The notes below the pieces were generated by a model. That model ran no database searches. It was given only the letters and a program-made list of their open reading frames with translations, and had not been told where the DNA came from. A program made the translations under genes and the position numbers. From positions 186,001-250,000 of the forward strand of contig MPSQ01000001.1 of assembly GCA_003260355.1 (NCBI GenBank): a stretch of 64,000 nt of DNA, in the 5' to 3' direction. The stretch comes from SR1 bacterium human oral taxon HOT-345. Its GTDB lineage: Bacteria; Patescibacteriota; Gracilibacteria; Absconditabacterales; Absconditicoccaceae. Of this stretch, positions 20,210 to 31,008 are shown piece by piece. Within the stretch, counting starts at the first letter, position 1, and every line of letters starts with the position of its first letter.

Positions 20210-20656
20210 ATGAAAAAGGTCTTTAAGCCAAAGCTTTACAGAATTGTGTTGAATGGATTTTATGGGATTTTTGCTGGAGTCCTTGTTACTGTGATTGTAG
20301 GCTATATTTCTAATAATGTGGTTTATGCTTTTATTGGTGGGATTCTTGCTATTATTCTTTATGTTTGGTGGCTCATTATCAATAGGTTTATTACTATTGA
20401 AGTAGATTCTACTCATCTGATCGTCAAAAAAGGAAAAGAGGAGCGTTATTTTGAAATTGCTCAATGTGCCTTTCGTGCGAAAATCATCACAAGAAGCTGA
20501 GATACAGAATGTTGATTGTATGTTGCAGATACGGAAGGTAAAGAACATTTTATTGATTGTGAACTTATTGGAATTGAACAATTTTGAGAACTTCTGGAGT
20601 GTCTTGGAATCTGGGATAATCAGCCTTCTCCTTTACTTCCTTCTCAGAAAAATTAG
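20210..20656 (+). CDS. Membrane protein with a PH-like C-terminal domain, 148 aa
   Basis: ATG 20210 opens MKKVFKPKLYRIVLNG. Two adjacent membrane segments follow (GIFAGVLVTVIVGYI; VYAFIGGILAIILYVWWLI). A soluble part then begins FITIEVDSTHLIVKKGKEERYFEI, which looks like a bacterial PH-type (YdbT/YdbS-like) beta-sheet domain, though I cannot confirm this. Three TGA codons (R-S-Gly-D, C-Gly-L, F-Gly-E) extend the protein beyond the standard-code frame to TAG 20654-20656. The spacing suggests co-transcription with the next gene, 30 bp downstream. Confidence 0.7.
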
Positions 20657-20686
20657 TTTTTTTATTCTTTAAATTCTATATTCATC

Positions 20687-21115
20687 ATGTCGACTGGAGC
20701 GATTCTCATACTTGTTATTTTTATGGTGGTTTTGCCTGCTACTTTTTACTTTTTGACGAAGCAAGTCTCAAATAAAAAGGTGCAAGCCTTTCTTGAACAA
20801 CATCCTGATGCTGTAAAAGTTTACCTTCCTGGACTTGGAATGAGCGGAGTGCATGCTGTAAGTGTTGCCCTTGAAAGTGTTGATGGTGAAAAGCCTCTGA
20901 TTTTTATGGAAGGGATGAAAACGGGATTTTATGTTTTGCCAGGTAAGCATACTTTAGAAGCTACTGCGACAAAAACGAGAGCTGGAGTTCTTCACAAGAG
21001 TGTTTCTACAGTTTTTGGTCCTTTTAAGCATGAAGTGCAGGTAGAAGCCTACAAGATTTATCAATTTGGTTTTGATGGTAAGGAAGAAGTTTTTACTTTT
21101 TCAGAAAAGAACTAA
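20687..21115 (+). CDS. Hypothetical membrane-anchored protein, 142 aa
   Basis: A signal-anchor (MSTGAILILVIFMVVLPATFYF) is followed by a soluble domain of about 110 residues with alternating strands (AVKVYLPGLGMSG; GFYVLPGKHTLEATAT; HEVQVEAYKIYQFGFDG). LPGKHTLEATA resembles the PEGA/beta-sandwich type motif 'pGkhtl.a', as seen in small envelope proteins, but I assign no family. No TGA codon occurs. It is last in a run of three small membrane protein genes and is followed by a large hairpin element. Confidence 0.7.
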   Translation: MSTGAILILVIFMVVLPATFYFLTKQVSNKKVQAFLEQHPDAVKVYLPGLGMSGVHAVSVALESVDGEKPLIFMEGMKTGFYVLPGKHTLEATATKTRAGVLHKSVSTVFGPFKHEVQVEAYKIYQFGFDGKEEVFTFSEKN

Positions 21116-21286
21116 AAAGCTGATCTCTTGCTTAGATTTGGAGAGATTTCTGGAGTGTAGGGTTTTTGTTCCTTTTTTCCTTTTTTCTCTTGCATTTTAG
21201 AATAAAATTATTAGACTGCAAATGTATTTAGTTTTCGTTACTGTGATTATGAAGCTTTTTGTTGCTAGCTTTACTCTTAATAATAA

Positions 21287-21372
21287 TCTACGGCTACCGT
21301 AGATAGATTGAGTTGTATACGAAAACTTCTAAAATCTCCTACGGTAGTTTATAAGCCGTGGGGGATTTTTTT
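21287..21372 (+). terminator. Complex nested hairpin ending in T7 (terminator or small structured RNA)
   Basis: An inner perfect 9-bp stem CTACCGTAG (21294-21302) / CTACGGTAG (21339-21347) encloses an A/T-rich loop of about 36 nt. An outer stem pairs TCTACGGC (21287-21294) with GCCGTGGGG (21355-21363) using several G-U pairs. TTTTTTT follows at 21366-21372. It is much larger than the other terminators in the window, so it may be the 3' end of a small RNA or of the preceding transcript. Confidence 0.6.
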
Positions 21373-21404
21373 AATCTGGATTTTATTTCTTATATAGTAT
21401 TATC

Positions 21405-21887
21405 ATGGAAATACTGTATGCAAAGGCTAGGCGTTATCGCTCATGCTTGGATCTCAGATCCACCCAGCAGGCAATCCAATTTGTCAAGAGAAGCTTTGAA
21501 AAGCAGCTGGAACACTTTTTATCTCTGGAAAAGATTGAAGTTCCTCTCTTCGTAGCAGCTGAAAGTGGGCTTAATGATTCTCTTACAGGAACAGAAAAGG
21601 CAGTAAGCTTTGAAATCCAAGCTCTTCCTCAGCTAAGAGCAGAAGTTGTGCATTCTTTAGCAAAATGGAAAAGAATGGCACTTGATTTAGGCTGGTTGCG
21701 TTTCTTCTCCAAAAAGCACATATTTAAGCAGTTCAAAGCTCAATTTGGTGATCAAGCTTGGAGCAAGAACTTTATCAAGCAGGAATTCAGCTCCTTTAGC
21801 TCTTGAAAGTATCGTCAAAAAAATTATATTACTTCACAATATCCTTTTTATTCTTTGTTCTATACATTATGTCTACAACTAGTATAA
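21405..21887 (+). pseudogene. asnA: Truncated aspartate-ammonia ligase (AsnA) remnant
   Basis: The first 90 or so residues match AsnA, the AMP-forming asparagine synthetase: QQAIQFVKRSFEKQLE, VAAESGLNDSLTGTEKAVSF, then EVVHSLAKWKRMAL. Beyond this the sequence turns into unrelated residues (WLRFFSKKHIFKQFKAQFG), runs through one TGA and ends at TAA 21885-21887, inside the start of asnS. About 240 residues including most of the active site are missing. Either a deletion fused the 5' end of asnA to other sequence, or a short AsnA-derived protein has been kept. It lies directly upstream of asnS, which may be why it persists. Confidence 0.75.
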
Positions 21888-23260
21888 AAACTCTATATCA
21901 AAGCTATGAAAGCTTGTTTGGAAGTCAACTTATTGTAAAGGGGCGAATTAGAAGTCTTAGAGATTCCAAAACCTTTGGATTTATTGAGCTTAATGATGGT
22001 TCTTACCTAAAGAATTTGCAAGTTGTTTTTGAATCAGATTTACAAAACTTTGATGAAATCTGTAAATTTACGACGGGAAGCAGTATCGAAGTGCAAGGAG
22101 AACTTGTAAAATCTGAGTGAGCGAAACAGGCTTTTGAACTTAAGGCGAGCAAAGTTATTCTTATTGGAGCGGCAGATGAGACCTTTCCGCTTCAGAAAAA
22201 AAGGCATTCTTTTGAGTACCTTAGAACCATTGCTCATTTGAGACCAAGAACTAATACTTTTTCTGCGGTGTTTAGAATAAGGAGTCTCCTTGCCTTTGCT
22301 ATTCATGATTTCTTCAATAAAAATGGATTTATCTGGGCTCATACACCACTCATTACCGCAAGTGATTGTGAAGGCGCAGGAGAAATGTTTCAAGTGACCA
22401 CTCTTGATCTCACAAATCCTCCAAAAAAAGAAGACTGATCCGTTGATTTCAGTAAGGATTTCTTTGGGAAACAGGCTTCTCTTACTGTAAGTGGTCAGCT
22501 CGAGGGAGAAACGTTTGCGACTGCTTTTGGAAAGATTTATACCTTTGGACCAACTTTCCGTGCTGAAAACTCAAATACCACAAGGCATCTTTCAGAATTT
22601 TGGATGATTGAACCTGAAATTGCTTTCGCTGATCTTTCAGACAATATGCAACTTGCCGAAGATTTGCTCAAGTATGCTTTCCGTTATGTGCTAGAAAATG
22701 CTGAAGTAGAGATGGATTTCTTTGATAAATTTATCATGCCATGAGTAAAAGCCAGACTTGAAACTCTTGTAAATGCTTCTTTTGGAAGGGTAACCTATAC
22801 TGAAGCGATAGAACTATTGAAAAAATCTGGGCAAAAATTTGATTACCAGCCAGAATGGGGAATTGACTTGCAAACTGAACATGAGAGGTATTTATCAGAA
22901 AAAGTCTTTAATGGTCCGGTTTTTGTTACTGATTATCCAAAAGATATTAAGGCTTTCTATATGAAGCTCAATGATGATGGGAAAACGGTGAGAGCTATGG
23001 ATTTGCTCGTTCCTGGGGTAGGGGAGCTGATTGGAGGAAGCCAAAGAGAAGATGATTTTGAGAAACTTAAGAAAAGAATGCAGGAGATGCATCTTGACAC
23101 CGAAACTTATAGCTGGTTTCTTGATCTCAGAAAATATGGAACGGTGCCTCATGCAGGATTTGGAGTGGGATTTGAGAGGCTTGTAATGTATGTGAGTGGA
23201 ATGGAGAATATCCGTGATGTGATCCCTTTCCCAAGAGCTCCAAAGACCTGTGAGTTTTAA
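21869..23260 (+). CDS. asnS: Asparaginyl-tRNA synthetase
   Basis: Class IIb synthetase charging tRNA-Asn, 463 aa. An N-terminal OB-fold anticodon-binding domain ([24 protein letters not shown]) is followed by the catalytic core. Motif 2 is visible ([26 protein letters not shown]) and motif 3 ([13 protein letters not shown]). The [12 protein letters not shown] pattern and the insertion [12 protein letters not shown] identify AsnRS rather than AspRS. Four TGA codons are read as Gly (for example IMPGVKARL). It starts at the ATG 21869 within the tail of the AsnA remnant. A small basic gene follows 16 bp after the stop. Confidence 0.96.
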
Positions 23261-23276
23261 TGCTAGCAGGTAGAAA

Positions 23277-23441
23277 ATGAATAAAGGGAAAATCAATCGC
23301 AATATAGCAGAATCTTTTAAAAGGCAGAGACAAAGAGAGATTATAGCTTTGAAAAAGGAAAGAGATGGTAAGAGGAGAAATTGAGACCTAATAACCGCTC
23401 TTGACTATCATCCTACGGGGCATATTAGGCATGGGAAATAA
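23277..23441 (+). CDS. Small basic protein, 54 aa
   Basis: Unrecognised. It starts 16 bp after asnS. The protein is Arg/Lys-rich (MNKGKINRNIAESFKRQRQRE; ALKKERDGKRRNG, with Gly from TGA) and ends YHPTGHIRHGK, so it could bind nucleic acid. Its size, composition and tight spacing behind a synthetase gene suggest a real co-transcribed gene. Confidence 0.5.
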
Positions 23442-23594
23442 GAGAAAACAAGAGAAAGAAGTCAGATTTTGATTTCTTTTTCTTTATGAGTAAGAAAGTA
23501 TGCTATGCAAAGAATACTCTACAACTACTTTTTCTCTTTTTCTTGTATTAAGAAATAGGATAGCTATAGTGAAAAGGGATTTTATCTTTTCTTA

Positions 23595-24020
23595 ATGATG
23601 TCAAACTGTATCTTCTGCGACATTATCGCTAAAAAATTACCAGCTTATCTAGTAGCTGAAAATGAATATGCAATTGCCTTTCTTCCCAAAAAAATGGAAA
23701 GTTTCGCACACACTTTGATCGTTCCAAAAAAGCACTACGAAAATCTTTTTGATATTCCAGCAAACGAATTAAAAAATCTGATTTCCTTTTTGCAAAATAC
23801 TGTGAAATCCTATAAAATTTGACTTTGAGCAACAGGTATCAATATCTTAAATGCGAATGGAAAAGATGCTCAGCAATCTGTTCCTCATCTGCATTTTCAT
23901 CTTATTCCTCGTTTTCCGGATGATCATTTGGATTTACGACCAGATTTTCCTAATTATGATTGAAAATTTGAGGAAGTGCTTGCAAAAATAAAAAGGAAAT
24001 GTCTCTTTATTGAGAAATAA
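23595..24020 (+). CDS. HIT family nucleotide hydrolase/transferase
   Basis: Histidine-triad protein, 141 aa. N-terminal CIFCDIIAKKLPAYLVAE is the family start, with a Cys pair that can bind zinc. AHTLIVPKKHYENLFDI follows. The catalytic triad is VPHLHFHLIPR (HxHxH). Three TGA codons encode Gly, the first at 23820-23822. Members hydrolyse phosphoramidates such as AMP-lysine or act on dinucleoside polyphosphates; the substrate is not predictable. A second in-frame ATG is at 23598. It is six bases upstream of the next gene. Confidence 0.93.
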
Positions 24021-24026
24021 AATATT

Positions 24027-25187
24027 ATGACTATAATTTGATTATCTATTCAAGATCCACTTTGGAAAAAGGTTATTTGATATGCTAATGATTGTCCATG
24101 GGAAGCTGGGACAATTTTAGCACAGAAAATGATTGAGAATGATTTTTCCGATTTGGAAAGAGTGTTTGTCGCTATAGAAGATGATAAAATAGTTTGATTT
24201 TGCACCTTTACCAAAGAAGACTGAATTCCGAATTGTGAATATGTTCCTTTTGTCGGATTTATCTTTGTAGATGAGGGGTATCGCGGGCAAAGATTGAGTG
24301 AAAGACTGATCAATTCTGTACAGGAGTATGCAAAAGCTTTAAATTTTAAAAATCTGTATATTGTCTCGGATCATAGGTGATTGTATGAAAAATATGGATT
24401 CAACAAAATAGATGAAAGTATTGATATCAAGGGTCGTAGAGAAACTATTTTCTGTAGAGCAATAAAAGAAAAAACTGATCAAACCGTCTTTTTGACGAGT
24501 AAAATTTGCGAAAAGCAAGAGCTAGATTGAAAACTTGCTCTATCAAAACTTTCAAATGAAAATGGTTTTTTGGATAATTTGAAAAAGCAAATAAAAACAC
24601 AGAATACATTTGTTATGGTTGCTAGTGATCCTACTGCTTATGAAAAAAATGATCAATTTTTACAGCTTGATAGGCAAGCCCTGACTCTTTCAGACTTACA
24701 TTTTCAGAAATATCTTGTCTTGGATAATCGTAATAAAGATAAGGTGAAAACTGTTTTGGATCAGGCTTCTTTAGTTATCCTTGCCTGAGGCAATACCTAC
24801 GAACAAAATCAGTTTTTTAGTACAATAGATTTGGGAAAGCATTTGAAATCTATTGACTGTCCGATTGTAGGAATTAGTGCAGGAGCTATGAATTGTGGAG
24901 AAATCGTAATCAATAGCTCAGAAAAAAGTAAAAATCCTGATTTGCCTTTGATTTTGAAGGGAATGGGGATTTCACAATATACTATAGTTCCACATTTTGA
25001 GAAAAAGCAAAAAAATCCTGATGAAATGAAACTTATCATTCAAGCCTCCCAAAAGATGAAAATTTATGCAGTTCAAGATGGTAGTTATCTCTTGAATGAT
25101 ACAATCTATGGAAGATGTGATCTCATATATCAAGGGAAAATTACCAAGATTTGTGATATTTGAGAAAGTTTTTTATTAAAAAAATAA
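24027..25187 (+). CDS. GNAT acetyltransferase fused to a peptidase S51 (dipeptidase E-like) domain
   Basis: One 386-residue frame in the UGA-Gly code. Residues 1-150 form a GNAT domain (RVFVAIEDDKIVGFCTF; FVGFIFVDEGYRGQRLSERLI with the acetyl-CoA loop R-G-Q-R; YEKYGFNKIDES). After a linker, residues 180-380 match peptidase family S51: VILAGGNTYEQNQFF, the nucleophile elbow VGISAGAMNCGEI with the catalytic Ser, TIVPHFEKKQ and VQDGSYLL. About ten TGA codons occur, and under the standard code the halves look unrelated and broken. S51 enzymes cleave Asp-X dipeptides or cyanophycin; the fusion suggests modification and cleavage of one substrate (inference). Confidence 0.85.
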
Positions 25188-25460
25188 TCAGATTTTTTTC
25201 TTCTTTTTTATAATCTTTTCTGCAAAAATTGCTCAAAATGGTCTGTAGGGATCAGTTCTTTCTAAAGAATCTGCTAGAACAGCCGATAAAAACTGACTTT
25301 TTGCGAAGGATTTGGCTAAAATAAGCGATTTTTTTGTTTTTTGACTGAAAGAGGAGGCTAAACTTTCCGTTTTTCTTGATTCAGAATTGTTTTTTTCTCT
25401 TGAAAATTGGAATGATAGCTGTATATAGGAGCTAGTTTTATTTTCTAATCACTATTATTG

Positions 25461-28076
25461 ATGAACCACTTGAAATTTTTGGTGCCGCTAGTGGGAGCTG
25501 TGCTTTTGGCGGGATGTGCAGGTGATCAACCTTCTCAAGTAGCTATTGATCAAAATCCAGCTTCCAAAACTGCGTCTTCTGAGAGTCTCTTCTGAAGTCG
25601 TAAGTCAGATTTTTCTTATGCGACGAAGATGCAAAAGCCTGCTTTTGATGCTCTGAGCAACAAGGATGAAGTTCAACAAGAAACTTTTAATAAGCCTTGG
25701 ACAAGGCAGTATCAGTTGACTCAGCAGGATATTGATCAGTTTAAAGAGAATATAAAAGGAGGGTATTGTAAAGATAGCTTTGGGCTTTCTCCTGAGTCTT
25801 GAGATGGTGATGTAGAGCTTCGTCCTTCTGATTTGCAGGTAGGGAAAACATTTCCTGTGACAGGGAAGTATTCTGTGCATAATTATTTCCCTTTGACATG
25901 AGCTCTTTTGGCTCAGGTAAAGAAGCATGGTTTCTGAATCTCTGAAATTACAAGAGAATATCTTAATCCAGAGTATAAGGAGGGGTATGATGACTTTTTT
26001 AGTAAGGAAGAACGAGTCAGAAGGATTCAAGAAATTGGTGGAAGTCAGGAAGCCTATGAAAGAGCTCCGTTTAATACGCTTCTTGTTACTGATGATCTGC
26101 TTCTTCACACTTTTCACAAGATTTTTTCTAATGAATTGCAGTATTTTGAGGAAAGTCAAGCGAGACCTGTATTGGCAAAGCTTAGTGAAACACTTTTCAA
26201 AAAGTTTCAACTCTGATCCAATACTATGGATCCTTTCTTAGCAGCGTATTGGACGATTCCTCATGCTTTGCTTCCAAGTAATGAAGAGTTACTTGAGCTC
26301 TTTAGGAAGAGAGAAAGTACTATGCGAGATAATTATGATCATACTTCTGGAAAAGATCCTCATGCAGATTTTGATGATGAGGAACTGAAAGCCTATCTTA
26401 CTAAGAGATTTGAAAAATTAGTTAAGCAGGTAAAGCCGGAGTATCAAGAACCGCTTAGGAAGGTTTGGACAGAGATTTGGAAGGCAGAACAACCAAAAGC
26501 CCCAGATTATCTTATGCTAGCATATAGTCCTGAATTTATTCAAGCAAATGCAATTGAGCAGGACTATACCCAGTTTAGACCTAGGTCTCATTATACTAAT
26601 TCTTCCTTTCTTAAGTCGTATTTTATGGCGATGAAATGGTTGATGAGAGAAAAGTTTTATTTCTGAGATCAGAAGTTAGCAGAAACGGCTCTTCATCTTG
26701 TCAATAGTATTCCTGATACCGATCTCAAAGAATTAAGTCAGCTCCAAAATGCAATTCTAACCTTGATTTGAAAGGATGACGATGCTACGATTCAGGATTT
26801 AAAATCTTTTATCACTCAGCAAAACGGCAAGATCACTGGACTCTCAGCAGAACAACTTCAACAGCTTGCTCAGCTTGGAACTCAAAAGATTATCTCTACT
26901 TCCTATACAACTCCAGCAGTTTGAAGTACTGATGAGGCAAATGCAAAAGATATGACAAGAGGATTTGTGTTTTTCGGAGAGAAGTTTACCTTGGATAGCT
27001 ATATTTTTGATCAGCTAACAGCAGGAAGTGCTGAAAAAGAGTTTTTGCAGAAGCCTAACGTCCAGACGGCAATGATTGTGCCTGATGTATTAGAAAATTA
27101 TGCTCCTGCCCACGAGCTTGTAAAGCTTCGATTACAAGAAAAATCTCGTGGAGATGATGCTCAGGTGCGTGAAAATGTGAGCTGTGATTTAGGAACTTGT
27201 AAACAACTCGGTTCATATGATCAAGTAAAAGCACAGGCTCAAGAAAAAGTGAAAGCAGAACTCAAAGACGAATCGCTCTTGAAAACGGTGTATCATAGTT
27301 GGTTAGAGATGCTCGGACAGCTCTTTGTAAAGGTTAAGAATCTTCCTTATTTTAAAGAAAGTCCACTCTACGCCCTCAAATCACTTGCGACTTATATGGG
27401 TTCTTATACTGAACTTAAACATGATACCTTGCTTTATGTTAAGCAGGCCTATGCTGAGCTGGGAGGCGGTGGCGATGATCCTTGTTATATTACCGTGTAT
27501 CCTCCTGAGTTGCCTGTGCCAAAAGGGTATATTGAGTCTGATGTGAATTTCATTGATAAAATGATTACCCTTAATCAGTCAGCACAGCAGTGGTTCAACG
27601 ATGCAGATAATTTCAAAGGATTTGGTGAATATCTTCAAAAGATTAGAAATCTGAGCCTCAGACAAATGCAGAATCAGAAGATTTCAGATGAGGAATTTGA
27701 AGATTTAAGATTATCTTATGATGAATTAGCAAAACTTACGACTCCACGCAAACTTTTCTGAGAAGCTCCTTCCAAAGAAGAGAGAGGTGCTCTGATTGCA
27801 GATATCTTTACCTCTGAAGGTGGAAATCCGCTCTATGAAGCTATTGGTAGACCAATGTTAATGGCTTTGATGGTCAATGATGTAAATGGAGCGAGAATTG
27901 TGATGGGACCAGTTTTTGCTCATTATGAGTTTTATAAGTCTGATAATGTCCTAGAGGGAGAACAGAGATATTCTGATAATCAACGACAAGAAGCCTATGA
28001 CGGTCTTACTTCAGAAATGAAACAGAAATATTACGGAATTGAACAGAGAAAACTCTTACAGGAACTAGCAAAATAG
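25461..28076 (+). CDS. DUF3160 lipoprotein, 871 aa
   Basis: ATG 25461 starts a lipoprotein signal (LKFLVPLVGAVLLAGCAG) with lipobox LAGC. The large extracytoplasmic part matches DUF3160: PFNTLLVTDDLLLHTFHKIF near residue 210, MKWLMREKFYF, GQLFVKVKNLPYF, TYMGSYTELKHDTLLYVKQAY, then VNDVNGARIVMGPVFAHYEF. The role of the family is unknown. About seven TGA codons join what look like five frames. Just after the signal it encodes RKSDFSYATK, an in-frame copy of the palindromic motif. Gene order (two lipoproteins, then unknown envelope genes) suggests a surface function. Lgt is encoded at 8780. Confidence 0.88.
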
Positions 28077-28137
28077 TCTTGATATTCAGTATTCTAATAA
28101 CTATTTACTTGATATTCTTTTTATTCTCTTAGCATTT

Positions 28138-28767
28138 ATGATGATGAAAAAGGTATTGCCCGTTTTAGTGCTTTGTTTACTTGCAGTAGGGTGCACGAGT
28201 TCTACCGAGCTTGGAGCTCATTTTACGCAGTCTAAAGCGTCTGTAAACTCTCCTTCTGAAGGTTATACCGTGAGGGAGGGGGTTATTCGTCGTATTGATC
28301 TGATCGACTGGGGAAAGTTTGGTGAAACCGAAGAAGATGATCAGCAGTATACTGCCTGTAATAATGATAAATCTTTGCGAGGGACGGAGAAATGTCCTAT
28401 CTTTTCATTCCTTACTTTTGTTCCAACTGATGGGAAACTCATAGAAGATGAATGGTATCCTTCAGGTGTTGAGCTTTTTGAAGATGATAGTAAAAAGTCA
28501 CTTGATCTTGGATGTTTTTCACCAGAAGAGGGAAAAGGCGATAATTATGTCCCAGCATTTATCTATACCAGCAGTTTTGATGAGAAACAGAGTGAAAATG
28601 ATGATTACACCATCATGGATAAGGCAACAGAAGATGCTCTAATTAAGTTGGTTGATACCGACAAAAAGGTAAAGCTCAAGTTTACTAAGACTCCTTATAA
28701 TGTTGCTACAGATTTTAAATGGGCAGGATGTGAATCTTTGATAAACAAGGTAGAAATTGTAAAATAG
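28138..28767 (+). CDS. Hypothetical lipoprotein, 209 aa
   Basis: MMMKKVLPVLVLCLLAVGCTSS is a lipoprotein signal with lipobox AVGC. The mature part is acidic and Cys-containing (ACNNDKSLRGTEKC; DLGCFSPEEG; WAGCESL) and has no recognisable domain. Uniquely among its neighbours it needs no TGA readthrough. It lies 61 bp after the DUF3160 gene and is followed by a strong terminator, so the two probably form an operon. Confidence 0.8.
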   Translation: MMMKKVLPVLVLCLLAVGCTSSTELGAHFTQSKASVNSPSEGYTVREGVIRRIDLIDWGKFGETEEDDQQYTACNNDKSLRGTEKCPIFSFLTFVPTDGKLIEDEWYPSGVELFEDDSKKSLDLGCFSPEEGKGDNYVPAFIYTSSFDEKQSENDDYTIMDKATEDALIKLVDTDKKVKLKFTKTPYNVATDFKWAGCESLINKVEIVK

Positions 28768-28819
28768 TTGGCGGTATGCTGTGATGGATACTAGATTAAA
28801 AATCAGAATGGATCTCTTG

Positions 28820-28854
28820 ATGCTCTTGATCTTCGAATTGGGAGCATTTTTTTT
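28820..28854 (+). terminator. Rho-independent terminator
   Basis: ATGCTCTTGAT (28820-28830) pairs with ATTGGGAGCAT (28837-28847) around CTTCGA, with three G-U pairs. T8 follows. Confidence 0.9.
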
Positions 28855-28923
28855 GATATTTTTCTTGGAATGTCAATATTCTTTTTTTGATTTTGTGGGA
28901 TTTTTTTCCCTTTTTTGGGAGAA

Positions 28924-28953
28924 TTGACTATACTTAGTGTGAGGATTTTATAT
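28924..28953 (+). promoter_or_regulatory. Probable promoter
   Basis: TTGACT (28924-28929) and a TTTATA/TTATAT -10 region around 28947-28953. The ATG follows at 28966, leaving a very short leader. Confidence 0.5.
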
Positions 28954-28965
28954 GTTAGTGTGCTT

Positions 28966-30984
28966 ATGGCTCGTAAAATAGAACAAATACAGCAAGAAAA
29001 TATTGCTATTCAGAAGGAATTAGATGCTCTCAAGGCATTGACTGAGCGTGAAGAAAAAGAAAAGAAAAAATCAGAACTTGATCTTCGTATTCAGCATGCA
29101 AAGAAAGAAGTTTCGTCTCAGTATCAAGCAGAGACCGACCAAAATATGCGTGAAAAGATAAAAGCAGAGGAAAATAAGCTTGAGAGTTTTTCTACTGAAT
29201 TAGGAGCATTGGGGGTAGAAGTTCAGGGAGAACAGCCTGCTCATCCGGAAAAAGAAGTTTCGAAAGCAGAAAAAGATCAGAATTCTTCTACTGAAAATCC
29301 ATGAACCTGGAAGCAAGTGAAAGATTTTGTCTCAGAGCAATGGACTGATGTTTGGGACGCAGATAAATGGAAAACGGAGACGGGGAAAAATATCCTTCGT
29401 GCGGCTGGATTCGTTGCTACGGGAGTCTGAGCGGTGGCGTTGGTTTATAAAGGGCTAAAGTCTTTATTTTGAGATGAAAAAAAAGAGAAAAAGTCCAAGA
29501 AAAAGAGAACTACATCTGAGGAAACGAGTTCTTCGGATGAAGATTCTGAAACTGAAAAAAAAGATAAGCCTTGGCGAAAGAAGGCATTAGCTCGAACATT
29601 AGGAATTTGAGGAGCTGCTGCTGGAGGACTTTTGGTCTATAAGAATTGGGATACGATTAAGTGATGGTTCCTTGATGTTACAGGAAAAAATTTGAATAAA
29701 GAAGAGGCCCTTGCGAAAGTGACTGCTGAGGTGAAAAATGGGATTATTGCTGAGGATAAGTTTTGAGTTTTTTCGGCACATTTTGATGGAATTACGTATG
29801 ATGAGACCACTTGAATGGTTTGTTCGTATGGAGAGCAGATTCCAATTGATATTGGGGCAAGAAAGATTGTAGGGCTGGATGTGCAGTTTTCAAAGCGAGA
29901 GGAACTTTTTCATGCTGCTAATATCGTGAATTTCTGTAGGAGGAAGCTTAGATGAAGGGGCGCTAATGCTCAGCCTTTTGTAAAAACTGAGAGCGGAGGA
30001 GATATTTGTTTTAATAGTTCAGCGGAATGAAAGCAGATGGCTGTGTCTGCCAGTGGTTCTGATGAGTGGAAACGGATTCTTTGAACAGTTGGAACCGTCG
30101 GTGGCGGACTTTTGGGGGGGTATCTTGCTGGTGCAACTGGTGCACTTGCTTGAGCTGCTGCAGGAGGAGCGACAGGAACGGTAGGAGGTGCTGCTCTTGA
30201 TGATAAATCGAGTGTTAATAGCACGTGTTCTATTTTGGCGAAGGAGCCTAATCTTTCCAGGTTTATCAGTTTGCTTAATCAGCAGAAATATTCTGATGGA
30301 ACTTCTCTGTGGGCATGAGGGAAGGAATATTATGAGCCAGATAATACCTCTCCTATTCATCCATATTTAAATAAAGTGAAGAAAAAGATTGATGAGGCAT
30401 ATTGAAAAGAGGATAGTGTTCGTAGGGATCTATCGGCTGAGGTTGATCCTAGCAATCCAAGTGTTTTTATTATCAAGTCTTATGGTCAATCGGTAAAATT
30501 GTCTTTTGAAGGAGATGATGTGCTTTCTGGAGGAGTGATCAATTTTGATAAGATTCAGAAAATCTCTCTCTGAAAGTATGATGAACAGAATGATTGGGGA
30601 TCTGGTTTGAATCTTGATTTTCCTCATAATGAAAAGGGGCTAGAAGAGGCGATTATGGTTGCGAATCTCACCAATAAAATTAGAGAAGAATTTAGTAATA
30701 AGGCTGCTGAAATGATGCCGTTCTCGTATGGAACTTACAAATTTCCTTTTTCTTTGGATATTGATACTCCGGGCTTTGCTGGGAAACAGGTGCTTTCACA
30801 TGATGCACTTAAAAAATCATTCCCTACACTTCTCAAAGATTTATCTCAGCAAGGGAAGCTCTCTTCTCAGGAAACGCTTCGAAATCAAGCTAAAGAAGAC
30901 AAGAAAAAAGGTTGTTCTCAATACATTAAATATCTTCACCAAATGCAGGGAGAGTGACAGACATCCTATTGGAAGGTGAAATAG
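28966..30984 (+). CDS. Large unknown protein with coiled coil and glycine-zipper segments, 672 aa
   Basis: Family not recognised. Residues 1-110 are a charged coiled coil (IEQIQQENIAIQKELDAL). Two similar hydrophobic segments follow, each after a Trp-rich stretch and each ending in a Lys/Ser-rich linker (ILRAAGFVATGVGAVALVYKG; LGIGGAAAGGLLVYK). A soluble middle domain contains FSAHFDGITYDETTGMVCSYG. Near residue 390 is a long glycine-zipper (GTVGGGLLGGYLAGATGAL and following AAAGGATGTVGGAAL), as in membrane-inserting or pilotin-like proteins. The last 250 residues are soluble. Some twenty TGA codons are needed. It starts at ATG 28966 after a promoter and runs into the next gene after 24 bp. 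Confidence 0.8.
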
Positions 30985-31008
30985 TATTTATATTCTTATG
31001 ATTTTGCT

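Noticed and set aside
25605-26210. Minus-strand frame of 201 codons
   Set aside because: Antisense to the DUF3160 lipoprotein, whose homology and lipobox are clear.
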